From: Paenibacillus dauci
Lineage (GTDB): Bacteria; Bacillota; Bacilli; Paenibacillales; Paenibacillaceae
Direction: 5' to 3'
Assembly: GCF_000971985.1 (NCBI RefSeq)
Contig: NZ_LAQQ01000001.1
Coordinates: forward strand, 62,001 to 126,000
Length of the DNA: 64,000 nt
A program made the translations under genes and the position numbers. This document shows, in pieces, positions 1 to 8,826 of this stretch. Position 1 is the stretch's first letter. Each line of letters starts with the position of its first letter. Below the pieces are notes generated by a model, which was not told the DNA's origin, did not search any database, and saw only the letters and a program-made list of their open reading frames with translations.

Positions 1-292
1 TGATACCATACGTACCGTTCTCGATTCGTTCGAGTGCAGCATTTACCTGATCGAGTGTATCGTTCATCTGATCATCAATTGCCAGATCACGTCCTCGTTC
101 AAAAGTCTCTGTACCCAGATCGGCCGGGTGGTTATCGACTGCACTCAATTCGCCGGTAGACATACGCTCCGATTCAATCCGTCCATCTTCGGTACGGTCC
201 TTGTCTACTTCAAAATGACGCTCCAGTCCTTCTTTTTCTTCCAGTAAGCTATTTTTAAGCTCCTCTATTTGAGATTTCGTTAAATGTTTCAT
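1..292 (-). CDS. yteA: TraR/DksA-type zinc-finger protein, YteA-like (C-terminus outside window)
   Basis: About 97 N-terminal residues are visible, beginning MKHLTKSQIEELK at an ATG whose complement lies at 290-292. The segment is a charged coiled-coil-like helix followed by a motif reading LSAVDNHPADLGTETFERGRD and then an AALERIENGTYG stretch. That order is typical of Bacillota YteA/YocK proteins of the TraR/DksA superfamily. In that family a C4 zinc finger follows directly after the ENGTYG element, so the finger itself is cut off here. DksA-like proteins bind the RNA polymerase secondary channel, but the role of the Bacillus YteA type is not settled. The reading frame is open to the window edge with no sign of damage. 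Confidence 0.8.
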   Translation of the reverse strand, partial: MKHLTKSQIEELKNSLLEEKEGLERHFEVDKDRTEDGRIESERMSTGELSAVDNHPADLGTETFERGRDLAIDDQMNDTLDQVNAALERIENGTYGI

Positions 293-660
293 TATTAAAA
301 ACTCCCTTCCGTCTTTGGCTGCATATCGGGCTGCGCTCGTAGGCAACAGCCTGTTGTACCTCATTTACCCTTCTTATCCGTAAATTAATCTTTTGCTGTC
401 TTGCTGGTTTGAAGGGAGGGACGGATTATAGACGATTACATTGGCATCATTATCATAGTCAAATTGAATTTCCTCATACATGTACTTATTAAAGCTTAAA
501 CGTAAACACTACTATTTATTTGTAAGTTGTTAATAAAACGAAGGTTATGGTTAATACAAAAAGACGTAAACTTTCTAACTTTTGTTATTTTCATCACCGA
601 GTCTGCTGTTATTATTCAGGCTACTACATTCTATGATTACATCTGGAGAGGGGAATACAA
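293..660. other. Intergenic region between divergent yteA-like and alcohol dehydrogenase genes
   Basis: This 368-nt stretch has no convincing coding frame. It should carry divergent promoters. A short perfect inverted repeat, CAACAG-c-CTGTTG, lies at 344-356, just upstream of the yteA-like gene. The right half is A+T-rich. The strong ribosome site GGAGAGGGG of the next gene sits at about 644-653. I could not pick a convincing -35/-10 pair by eye. Confidence 0.4.
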
Positions 661-1800
661 ATGAAAGCATTAACATACCAGGGAAAACGCAACGTAAAAG
701 TCAAAGAGGTAAAAGATCCGCGTATCGAAAAACAGGATGATATTGTTGTCCGGATTACTTCTACAGCAATCTGCGGTTCCGATCTTCATATCTTTAATGG
801 TGAGACGCCAGTTATTCATGACGACTATGTGGTTGGACATGAACCAATGGGGATTGTTGAAGAAGTAGGTCCAGGCGTAACCCGTGTCAAAAAAGGCGAT
901 CGTGTCGTTATACCATTTAACGTTGCCTGTGGTGAATGTTTCTTCTGTAAAAACCAGATGGAAAGTCAATGCGATAATTCCAACGAAATGGAAGAAAAAA
1001 ATACCGGAGCTTACTTCGGCTTTGATATTTACGGTGGATATCCGGGTGGTCAGGCAGAGTTGATGCGTGTACCTTACGCTAATTTCCTGCCATTTGTTAT
1101 TCCTGAGTCTGCAGAAGTGACAGATGAGCAAGTATTGTTCCTGTCGGATATTATGCCTACTGCTTTTTGGAGTGTAGAAAGTGGCGGCGTCAAAGCAGGA
1201 GATACTGTTATTATCCTGGGTTGCGGACCAGTTGGACTGTTAGCTCAAAAATTCGCTTGGCAAAAAGGCGCTAAACGCGTTATTGCTGTCGACCATATTC
1301 CTTATCGTTTGGCCCACGCCAAGCGTACCAATAATGTAGAAGTCGTGAATTTCAAAGAAGTGCCGGATGTGGATCAGTATCTGCTTGAGCTGACCAGCGG
1401 TGGAGCAGATGTAGTTATCGACTGTGTGGGTCTTGATGCAGACAAGAGTACTGCCGAGAAGATCCAGACGTCGCTCAAACTGCAAGGCGGTGGACTTGGT
1501 GCATTCCGGATCGCAGCCAATGTCGTGCGTAAATTCGGTACTATTCAGGTGACCGGAGTATATGGTGAGAATTATAACATGTTCCCATTGGGTCATTTGT
1601 TTGAGCGTAATGTAAAATTGGCTATGGGACAAGCGCCGGTTGTTCACTACATGCCGCAGCTGTTCAAACAAATCACAGATGGTACTATCGATCCTACCGA
1701 TATTATTACGCACAAGCTGTCTCTGAGTGATGCAGAGCGTGGATATGATCTTTTTGATAACAAAAAAGAAGATTGTATCAAAGTTATTCTGAAGCCATAA
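661..1800 (+). CDS. Zinc-dependent alcohol/formaldehyde dehydrogenase (MDR superfamily)
   Basis: A 379-residue medium-chain dehydrogenase, probably cytosolic and NAD(H)-dependent, oxidising an alcohol or aldehyde adduct. The catalytic zinc set is visible as C38 (CGSDLH) with H60-E61 (GHEPMG). The structural zinc set is C90, C93, C96 and C104 in CGECFFC...QC. The Rossmann glycines G187-x-G189-x-x-G192 are followed by D211 at the end of beta-2, which favours NAD over NADP. The long insert after the structural zinc loop (residues 108-135) resembles the glutathione-independent formaldehyde dehydrogenase (FdhA-like) branch. The ATG follows GGAGAGGGG at a suitable distance. The substrate cannot be fixed from sequence. 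It appears monocistronic, with a terminator about 160 nt downstream. Confidence 0.88.
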   Translation: MKALTYQGKRNVKVKEVKDPRIEKQDDIVVRITSTAICGSDLHIFNGETPVIHDDYVVGHEPMGIVEEVGPGVTRVKKGDRVVIPFNVACGECFFCKNQMESQCDNSNEMEEKNTGAYFGFDIYGGYPGGQAELMRVPYANFLPFVIPESAEVTDEQVLFLSDIMPTAFWSVESGGVKAGDTVIILGCGPVGLLAQKFAWQKGAKRVIAVDHIPYRLAHAKRTNNVEVVNFKEVPDVDQYLLELTSGGADVVIDCVGLDADKSTAEKIQTSLKLQGGGLGAFRIAANVVRKFGTIQVTGVYGENYNMFPLGHLFERNVKLAMGQAPVVHYMPQLFKQITDGTIDPTDIITHKLSLSDAERGYDLFDNKKEDCIKVILKP

Positions 1801-1957
1801 GTAGATGCAAGAGAATTGTATATGTCTTTTCATAAAGTATCTTTGAATATTTCCGTATAAATATTCTTATGATTAAAAGGTAGCTGATCAAAAACATTAA
1901 CGATTATATTTGTTGATGTCTTAATAAGAAAAGTAATTGGAAAGCAGCAGTATAAAT

Positions 1958-1997
1958 AAACTGACATCGGTATCAACTGATGTCAGTTTATTTTTTT
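1958..1997 (+). terminator. Rho-independent terminator
   Basis: A perfect 11-bp stem AAACTGACATC/GATGTCAGTTT (1958-1968 with 1979-1989) is followed by a run of T. It lies in the 341-nt space after the alcohol dehydrogenase; the rest of that space (1801-1957 and 1998-2141) is A+T-rich and shows no further feature I can name. Confidence 0.85.
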
Positions 1998-2141
1998 GCA
2001 AATAGTAAGGCATGAAGTCCAGTTGAGTATCCACTGAATTTTGCGCTTTTTTCTAGTTTTGGATAAAATATGAACAGGAGATTTTATAAAGCTATTCAAG
2101 ATCAAAATCATTCACGTATTAACGATATAAAGGAACTTATG

Positions 2142-3278
2142 ATGTTAAAGAAAAGCATTTATTTAATTAGCACGATAACGTTATCATTCACTTTATTTAC
2201 ATGTTCTGCAATAGCAGCTTCTTCCAGCGAATTGAAATTAAAGATTGATGGAAAAATGCTAACAAGTCAGCAGCCTTTAATGATTGCCAGTTCGGTCTTT
2301 GTTCCTGTAGATACCGTCAAAAATTTCCCCGGTTTCCGTATAGAGTGGGATAATCAGACAAAGACCGCTACGATAATAAATACTGAAAATAAAGAGACCA
2401 TACAAATAACGGCAGGACAGACAAAAGCTTATAAAAATAAAAGAGTAATAACAATGGCTGCACCGTTACATATCATACAAGGAAAAGCATATGTTCCTTT
2501 TCGGTTTGTTGGTGAATCGCTGGGAGCGAAGGTAAACTGGGATCAGAAGTCGCGAACAGTTAGTATTTCTACAAACCAGCCTGCAAATCATAATAATGAT
2601 AATCAGAATAACAGCTTGATCCATTATTTTAAGTCCATTCATACTGATGTGACAGTTCATGGAGACGATATCAGATGGCAGCAAGGTAATGTTTCATTTA
2701 CTGCCCAACTTACTGAATCCACTGGCGAAGGGGTACACGAATCCGATAAAGTAGTAAGTTCCATGAAGATTCAAAGTGGAGAAGAGGAGTATACTCCCCA
2801 ACTTGAATCTGCGCCTCTACGTATTAACTCTTTGTCACTGTCTTCGGCTCATTATTTAGCTGTAGATGTGAGTGATCATGAAGGAACAAGATTAATCATA
2901 GTCGATCTGACAGATGGTTCCTATAAAGTACTAAATCAACTCCAGAAAAGCGCAACCGGATCAAACAGTGAGAAAATTGATGCATATAACTGGTCACCGG
3001 ATGGAAGTCAAATTGCCTTTGGTATTGGTAATCTGGGCTCCAGTTATATTGCTATGTATGATACAAAAAACCAAAAAATATCATTATTGTCCCAGCAAAA
3101 TTATAGTCTTATTACTGGTTTGGCCTGGGCAACAGATGGGCATTCATTTAGCTTTATAGCCGAAGATGCAGATTCAGTAATGATATATCGGTATAATGGA
3201 CATAAAGTTGCCAAAACAGGTACTATCTCAGAAAAAGATCGGCAGGAATTGATCAATAACACACCCAAATTTTATTAA
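2142..3278 (+). CDS. Secreted stalk-domain protein (copper-amine-oxidase N-terminal-like) with C-terminal propeller-like segment
   Basis: I place the start at the second of two adjacent ATGs (2139 or 2142), because AAAGGAA at 2129-2135 then has normal spacing; the longer frame from 2070 lacks a ribosome site. The protein has 378 residues. Residues 1-26 form a signal peptide ending CSAIAA. Next come two paired beta repeats (LKIDGKML...VFVPV and IIQGKAYVPFRFVGESLGAKVNWD...TVSIST), the hallmark of the copper amine oxidase-like N-terminal/stalk domain, common in Paenibacillus cell-surface proteins. The C-terminal part contains YNWSPDGSQIAFG and LAWATDGHSFSF, like blades of a TolB or WD-type propeller. 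It is probably an exported wall-associated protein of unknown function. It is followed after 31 nt by another secreted repeat protein, so the two are likely co-transcribed. Confidence 0.75.
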   Translation: MLKKSIYLISTITLSFTLFTCSAIAASSSELKLKIDGKMLTSQQPLMIASSVFVPVDTVKNFPGFRIEWDNQTKTATIINTENKETIQITAGQTKAYKNKRVITMAAPLHIIQGKAYVPFRFVGESLGAKVNWDQKSRTVSISTNQPANHNNDNQNNSLIHYFKSIHTDVTVHGDDIRWQQGNVSFTAQLTESTGEGVHESDKVVSSMKIQSGEEEYTPQLESAPLRINSLSLSSAHYLAVDVSDHEGTRLIIVDLTDGSYKVLNQLQKSATGSNSEKIDAYNWSPDGSQIAFGIGNLGSSYIAMYDTKNQKISLLSQQNYSLITGLAWATDGHSFSFIAEDADSVMIYRYNGHKVAKTGTISEKDRQELINNTPKFY

Positions 3279-3309
3279 CCGCCAACCGGTATAAAGGAGA
3301 TAGGTACAC

Positions 3310-4455
3310 ATGAATAAAATAACTGGCAAAGCAGCATCTGTTTTTGCACTAACTGTGATGTTAACGATAGGAGCTTCTGAGGGTATAACGTATTCCGCAC
3401 CTTCCCAACTGAATCAAAATAATAATGCAGAGAATAGGTTAGCCATACCGGCTGCAAGTAGCATTAAAGAGGAAAAGGTTCCGATTGAATACGGTCCTGT
3501 ACCTACTCAAAGTGATGGTATGTTTCATGATGGACTGTTATTAGCAAATAAAGCCAATGGCAAAGATGTGTTTTATAATTCCAAAGGTAAAGAAGCGTTC
3601 ACTTTACCGAATCATTTGATTCCAATCACTGATTTTCATAATCAACGAGCCTTGGTTGAGGATACTTCGACGAAACTGGTCGGTTATATCAATACAAAAG
3701 GAGAATTGGTCATTCCTTGCATTTATGCAGAAACTACAGGCTTTTCGGATGGAATTGCTTTCGTAAAAAAAAGCAAGAATGATAATGGTGCGTTCATTAC
3801 ACCCGATGGAAAATCAATAACCAATTTAAAAAAATCGTATTCTTCTGATTATTCATTTTCTGAAGGATTAGCTTTGGCCTACTCGCCTAACAACGATAAA
3901 ATTGGATATTTAAACAAAAAGGGTACTCTTGTTATTCCATACACCTATAAATATGGACGCAGTTTCTCCGAAAATGCAGTTGCTGTTCAAAATTCCCAAG
4001 AAAAATATGGTTTTATTGATTCCAAGGGCAAAGTGATTGTTCCATTTCAATATCAAAGTGCAGGAGACTTTTCTCAAGGGTTAGCACCTGTGCAAAACGA
4101 ATCGGGACTGTGGGGATATATTAATAGAAAAGGGGAAGTAGTTATTCCTTTTCAATATGCTTTGGCAGATAGTTTTAGTGAAGGACTAGCGGCAGTCTAT
4201 AATAAACAAGGAAAAGCAGGCTATGTGAATAAACAAGGGAAATTAATGATTGGATATCAGTATGATAAAGCTTTATCATTTGGAAATGGCATAGCTGCAG
4301 TAGGTGTTCAAACAAAAACAGGCAGGAAATATGGATATATTAATACAGACGGCAAGCTGGTCACACCATTGCGGTATAAACGAGTCAATTCGTTTCATGA
4401 AAATATGGCTGTAGCATCCATCTCAGACCAAACAGCCGTTATTTTGACAAAATAA
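3310..4455 (+). CDS. Secreted WG-repeat protein
   Basis: A 381-residue exported protein: residues 1-30 are a signal peptide, then a short linker, then about seven WG (KWG) repeats of roughly 40-45 residues. Each has the pattern [W/Y/I]GYIN-x-KG-x-x-VIPFQY followed by F-S-x-G-x-A-x-V, seen for example around GYINTKGELVIPC, YGFIDSKGKVIVPFQY and WGYINRKGEVVIPFQY. WG repeats are expected to fold as a beta-solenoid or propeller-like scaffold, often at the cell surface; no enzymatic role is established. The ATG follows AAAGGAG at 3293-3299. The 31-nt gap after the stalk-domain gene suggests a two-gene operon, closed by the strong hairpin at 4471-4536. Confidence 0.82.
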   Translation: MNKITGKAASVFALTVMLTIGASEGITYSAPSQLNQNNNAENRLAIPAASSIKEEKVPIEYGPVPTQSDGMFHDGLLLANKANGKDVFYNSKGKEAFTLPNHLIPITDFHNQRALVEDTSTKLVGYINTKGELVIPCIYAETTGFSDGIAFVKKSKNDNGAFITPDGKSITNLKKSYSSDYSFSEGLALAYSPNNDKIGYLNKKGTLVIPYTYKYGRSFSENAVAVQNSQEKYGFIDSKGKVIVPFQYQSAGDFSQGLAPVQNESGLWGYINRKGEVVIPFQYALADSFSEGLAAVYNKQGKAGYVNKQGKLMIGYQYDKALSFGNGIAAVGVQTKTGRKYGYINTDGKLVTPLRYKRVNSFHENMAVASISDQTAVILTK

Positions 4456-4470
4456 TCTTCCTTTAAATAG

Positions 4471-4536
4471 AAATGCACCTCTGAATAAATTTTAGCATGT
4501 TATAAAAGCTAAAGTTTATATACAGAGGTGCATTTT
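4471..4536. terminator. Bidirectional terminator between convergent genes
   Basis: A 13-bp perfect stem (4471-4483 with 4523-4535, core TGCACCTCTG) encloses a 39-nt loop that holds a smaller hairpin. T-rich sequence follows on both strands, suiting the WG-repeat gene and the oppositely transcribed aminopeptidase gene. Confidence 0.8.
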
Positions 4537-4582
4537 GTATTGATTACATGTATTATCCTGGAATATTAATCAAATCTACGTA

Positions 4583-5815
4583 TTAAAACGCCCAACCGCC
4601 CTGTTTGAATACAGGTTCTTCCTGGCCATCTTCTGTAATACCGTAAATATCCATCTCACCGGAACCAATCATAAAGTCTACATGGACCAGACTGTTATTC
4701 AGACCACGTTCGGTTAGCTCTTCACGGGACATTTCCTTGCCACCCTGCAGGTTAAAGGCATAAGCGCTGCCGATCGCCAGGTGGTTGGAAGCATTCTCGT
4801 CGAACAGAGTATTATAGTAGAGAATATTGGACATGGAAATTGGAGAACGATGTGGTACCAGAGCGACTTCACCCAGATAATGAGCACCTTCATCCATTTC
4901 TACAAGATGCTGCAGAGTATCCTGTCCTTTTTCCGCTTCAACGCCAACAATGCGGCCATCTTTGAAGGTCAGCTTGAAGTTATCAATAATCGTACCTCCA
5001 TAGCTGAGCGGTTTCGTGCTGCTCACATAGCCATTTACATCTGTTTTTAGTGGAGCGGTAAATACTTCTTCAGTCGGCATATTGGCGATAAATGCATCAC
5101 CGCGCTGACTGATACTGTCTGCTGCTGCCCAGATATGACCTTTTGGCAGACCAATAGTCAGATCGGTGCCTGGAGCTACATAATGAAGCTGCTTGTAGGC
5201 TTTGTTATTCAGATAATCGGATTTTTCATTCAATGTTTTCACATGAGCTTCCCATGCTGTAATTGCATCGCCTTCACCTACGCGTACCGCTTTGAAAATA
5301 TAATCCCACATAGTGTTTACTTGCTCTTCAGGCGATTCATTCGGGAATACTTTGGCTGCCCATGAATCGGAAGGAACAGCAACAATCGACCAGCTGAGCT
5401 TGTCGGATTGTACGTATTCACGATATTTGGACAATACGATACTGGATGATTTTTGTGAAGCGGCGATACGCTTGGAATCAATGCCTTTGAGCAGATCCGG
5501 ATCATCGGATACTACATGGAGAACCGCTCCGCCATCGACCGCCAGCTCTTCCATCTCGGCTGCATACCATTTAGGACCGATCTCGAATGATTCATCCGGT
5601 GCCAGTTCGTAGCGCAGACGTGTAATCTGATCATCATTCCAGTTTACTTTAACCAGCGCAGCGCCGGCTTCATAAGCTTTGCGGGTAACAAGACGTACAA
5701 ATTCAGCTGCATGGATGGGAGCATTAATAATAAAGCGTTGTCCCGGCTGAATATTCACACCAACGCGGACAGCGAGTTCAGCATATTGTTCGAGCTTTGT
5801 TTGGAAATCTGACAT
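4583..5815 (-). CDS. ampS: M29-family metallo-aminopeptidase (AmpS/PepS-like)
   Basis: A 410-residue cytosolic aminopeptidase that trims N-terminal residues from peptides using two metal ions. The metal ligands fit the family's E/E/H/H/D pattern: E250 (MPTEEVF), E316 (LGEVALVPH), H345 (NASNHLAIG), H378 and D380 (LVHVDFMIG). The conserved DEGAHYLGE and YYNTLFDENA segments are present. I start at ATG 5815 (MSDFQTKLEQ), because GGAGGAA lies 7 nt upstream; the longer frame beginning at 5845 runs through the ribosome site. Length fits family members of about 410 residues. It is transcribed alone, diverging from the kinase-like gene, with an inverted repeat in its leader. Confidence 0.9.
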   Translation of the reverse strand: MSDFQTKLEQYAELAVRVGVNIQPGQRFIINAPIHAAEFVRLVTRKAYEAGAALVKVNWNDDQITRLRYELAPDESFEIGPKWYAAEMEELAVDGGAVLHVVSDDPDLLKGIDSKRIAASQKSSSIVLSKYREYVQSDKLSWSIVAVPSDSWAAKVFPNESPEEQVNTMWDYIFKAVRVGEGDAITAWEAHVKTLNEKSDYLNNKAYKQLHYVAPGTDLTIGLPKGHIWAAADSISQRGDAFIANMPTEEVFTAPLKTDVNGYVSSTKPLSYGGTIIDNFKLTFKDGRIVGVEAEKGQDTLQHLVEMDEGAHYLGEVALVPHRSPISMSNILYYNTLFDENASNHLAIGSAYAFNLQGGKEMSREELTERGLNNSLVHVDFMIGSGEMDIYGITEDGQEEPVFKQGGWAF

Positions 5816-5869
5816 GAATAATTCCTCCATTTCGACTAACTGCAAAAGTATGGGCTTCGCCCGCGGGTA

Positions 5870-5893
5870 GTAATTCCCACTACAGGGAATTAC
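5870..5893. promoter_or_regulatory. Inverted repeat GTAATTCCC-N6-GGGAATTAC, possible operator
   Basis: A perfect 9-bp inverted repeat with a 6-nt centre lies 55 nt upstream of the aminopeptidase start. A third copy of the half-site GTAATTCCC occurs at 6040-6048, in the same divergent 327-nt region (5816-6142) before the kinase-like gene. Three copies in 180 nt suggest a regulator site, but I cannot name the regulator, and the hairpin could instead act in the transcript leader. Confidence 0.45.
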
Positions 5894-6142
5894 AATTAAA
5901 AACCCGTCTTATCCATTCTACAGGAACCGAAGCATGTTGAAAACTGTAAACGCTTATTTCCAGTCATATGTACGATGTAGATAGTTACATATAATGTAAG
6001 AGAAGTTGGAATGTGACTGAAAATAAGCTAGAATACATGGTAATTCCCGTTGTTAAATGAGAGTATTCGTGTATATAACTATATAGCGTTTGGATCAGGC
6101 TTCATTATATATTTCAGTGGGATGCAGGAGAGGAGCACCTAT

Positions 6143-6829
6143 ATGAATACAGAGTGGAAAGCAGCGGAGGAAGCGCTGCGAAGAATAGGAGTAAATGGTA
6201 GTGAAGATAACGAACTGGTGGTAATATCCGGCTATGCCGATGGTGTGCGCTGTATTGGCATTGGTACGGATGCAGCTGTCTTCACTTATGATCAGGCTCC
6301 TGGATTTGCCTACAAAATTTTTGCGCCACAGGCTATTAGTAAAATTCCTGTCGAGGTCTCCGTCTATGACAAGCTCCAAGGATCGCCGTATTTTCCAATA
6401 TGTTATGGACATGGAGCGAATTATCTGGTGATGAGTTATGAAGCGGGACCTACACTTCAAGATTGTCTATTGCAGGGAATCGAAGTGCCGGAACAGGTGA
6501 TTCTGGATGTAGAGACGGCGCGGGAATACGTGCGGAGCGTTGGGCTCAATCCCAGGGATATTCATCTCAAAAATGTAATCGTCCAGGACGGACATGCCAA
6601 AGTCATCGACGTATCCGAATATGTACACGAAGGAGATGACAAGCGCTGGGACCATCTGGTCTGGGCCTATTATCAGTTTTATGACCGAATTGCAGGCAAA
6701 AGTATTCCTTCATGGGTACTGGATACGATCAAAAACTGGTATTCCCGAATTGATCGAATGAACAACAATCTCAGCCTGGAAGACTTCGCCAAACGTGTAG
6801 GCGATTTATTCTCTAAATACATGAAATAA
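6143..6829 (+). CDS. Small kinase-fold protein (protein kinase/APH-like)
   Basis: A 228-residue cytosolic protein with a compact kinase fold. K58 in FAYKIF would be the ATP-anchoring lysine. The hinge is LVMSYEAGPTL. The catalytic loop is RDIHLKNVIV, with D139 and N144, and the metal-binding aspartate is D156 in VIDVSEY, replacing the usual DFG. The key residues are present, so activity is plausible. It resembles the short serine/threonine-kinase-like proteins of Bacilli (YrzF/YbdM type) more than aminoglycoside kinases. I start at ATG 6143 after AGGAGAGGAG; the frame upstream to 6050 has no ribosome site. The phosphate acceptor is unknown. Confidence 0.7.
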   Translation: MNTEWKAAEEALRRIGVNGSEDNELVVISGYADGVRCIGIGTDAAVFTYDQAPGFAYKIFAPQAISKIPVEVSVYDKLQGSPYFPICYGHGANYLVMSYEAGPTLQDCLLQGIEVPEQVILDVETAREYVRSVGLNPRDIHLKNVIVQDGHAKVIDVSEYVHEGDDKRWDHLVWAYYQFYDRIAGKSIPSWVLDTIKNWYSRIDRMNNNLSLEDFAKRVGDLFSKYMK

Positions 6830-6883
6830 AAAATATCAAGATAAGTTCTTTGCGCTGCATGTTTAAAAGAAAAGACACACATC

Positions 6884-6918
6884 AAAAAGCTGCATTTCCG
6901 AAGGAATGCAGCTTTTTG
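6884..6918. terminator. Bidirectional terminator
   Basis: The stem AAAAAGCTGCATT/AATGCAGCTTTTT with a short loop has T or A runs on both sides. It serves the kinase-like gene on the plus strand and the chemoreceptor genes on the minus strand. Confidence 0.85.
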
Positions 6919-7071
6919 GTATTGGAGCTTTCTGGTGGTTGACAGCCTTGGGACACCCTGACTGTAACCAACTTGCTCTCTATAACAATCAAATATATAT
7001 AAAGGTCATCAGGCAAAGCCTTCCAACTCTTACAAGTTAACAGATTGAGGATCGAGGGGAGAAAAGCATCC

Positions 7072-8772
7072 TTATACTTTGCAGAAAGCAATCATTTGCT
7101 GCAGTTCTTCCGCCATTACCGACAGATGTCTTGCAGAAGAAGCTACATCTTCCATTGTAGATAATTGTTCTTCACTTGCTGCATTCATTTCCTGAATACC
7201 TGCTGAGCCCTGCTCGGACAATGCACTCAGATGCTCCATTGCTTCGGCAATAGAATGGGATTTGCTGCTGACATTAACGATCTTGTCACGTGTACCGCCG
7301 ATTTGCTGAACAGTGGTTACGACAGACTGCTGGATCGCTTCAAAAGCTACACTTACGCGCTTGCTGCTGTCTACACCTGCTTGAACATTATTAACGGAAT
7401 CAGTCGCTTGGGCTACTGCATTCTGGCTTTCTGTCTGCACATCACTGATCAGCTGGGTGATCATGGTGGAAGACTCGGCAGCACTCTCCGCCAGCTTGCG
7501 GATTTCTTCGGCAACGACGGCAAATCCTTTGCCTGCTTCACCGGCACGTGCGGCTTCAATCGATGCATTCAGAGCCAGCAAGTTGGTTTGCTTGGCAATC
7601 TGCTGAATCGCGGAAGATGCATAACTGATCTGATCGGATTTATTATTCAGACTGTTCATCACACTGAGATTATCGTGAATACCGGTGGACAGGCGCTGGA
7701 TGATATCTGTAATTTCACGTACTTCATTCAGTCCTTCATCAGCAGCATCCTGCATAGAACTGGTCAGGGTACGAATCTCTGCACTGTTATTTTGTACATC
7801 CTGCATCTGTTGAGCCATATCATTTACTGAATCGGTCACATGAATAATAGTATCGGTCTGGGAAGTAAAGCCGGTAGACAATTCGCCGGAGGACACTGCG
7901 ATATGGGCTGAAGCCTAGGAAGTCTGTTCGGCACTGGCTGTCAATTCCTCGGAAGCTGCAGACAGTGTCATTGCACTCTCATCAACACTTTTGATGATTT
8001 TGCGCATGCTGCCAATAAGTGTATTGAATGCTTTGGCAACCTGACCGATCTCGTCACCTGCATCATGCTGGGCGACGACAGTCAGATCACCTTCTGCTGC
8101 AGAAGTCATCAATTCCTGTACTTCGCGCAGTGGACGCACAATCAGACGAACAATCCAGATACCGAGCAGCAAGGAGACAAGTAATCCGATTGCAGATACA
8201 ACAATAGTAACAAGTACAGCTTGATGGTAACTGGAATCAGCATCTGCTTTGCTCTGAGCAGCTTCTTGCATCATATTTTCACGGATTTGATTAAGCAGAT
8301 CATTGAGACTCAAGCGGATCTTCTCCAATTCCGCATAAGAGGATTCGGCTGCTGGCACATTATTTTCCGAGACAGCTTTGAGTACACTTTCGCGAGTGGC
8401 GGAGAATGTAGTGGCGACTTCAACCAGTTTGGCAGCCAGAGGTTGGTTTTGTGCACTTAGCTGGGTTTGCCCCACAACGTCATATTGCTTTTTGGTATCG
8501 GCTGCAGTGGCTTGAATCTCATTGATCCATTGTGCGCTATCGGATGTATCGGTTGAGGTAAACAGTTTGAGCAGCTTTGTCGCATTGGAACTGTAATTGA
8601 TAATGATCTGATCCATAGCAGTGATTGGTTTGATATTGTTGGTGTACATATTGGTAGCTATACCGGACATCTGTTCAGTTGAACGGATACCGTTAACGGA
8701 GATGGCAGCCAGAACGAGCAGATTGACAATAATCAAAATAATAATCTTGGTGCGGACTTTCAGGTTTTTCAT
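7072..8772 (-). pseudogene. Methyl-accepting chemotaxis protein interrupted by an in-frame amber codon
   Basis: Read through one TAG (complement at 7915-7917, codon 286) this frame encodes a 566-residue chemoreceptor of the same length and plan as its 567-residue neighbour. It has a TM helix at about 11-30, a four-helix-bundle sensor domain, TM2 at about 187-208, HAMP (about 209-262), and a methyl-accepting signalling domain with the hairpin tip [12 protein letters not shown] and the [20 protein letters not shown] core. The stop falls just after HAMP, in AEQTS*ASAHIA; the paralogue has glutamine (CAG, Q287) there, so one C-to-T change explains it. As written, the product would be a receptor without a signalling domain. 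A GTG at 7896 could restart the cytoplasmic half, but no good ribosome site precedes it. A sequencing error or strain-specific mutation is also possible. Confidence 0.8.
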
Positions 8773-8826
8773 AAGAACAGCCTCATTTCATTAGAGTTGG
8801 CAATGCGTATATATATTTATTGGAAT

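Noticed and set aside
7072-7896. Separate short gene encoding only a chemoreceptor signalling domain, started at GTG 7896
   Set aside because: It is in the same frame as the upstream receptor half, only codon 286 is changed to TAG, and there is no good ribosome site; one interrupted gene is the simpler reading.
7915-7917. Programmed read-through or pyrrolysine at the amber codon
   Set aside because: No pyl genes, no special downstream element, and the paralogue has plain CAG glutamine; nothing supports recoding.
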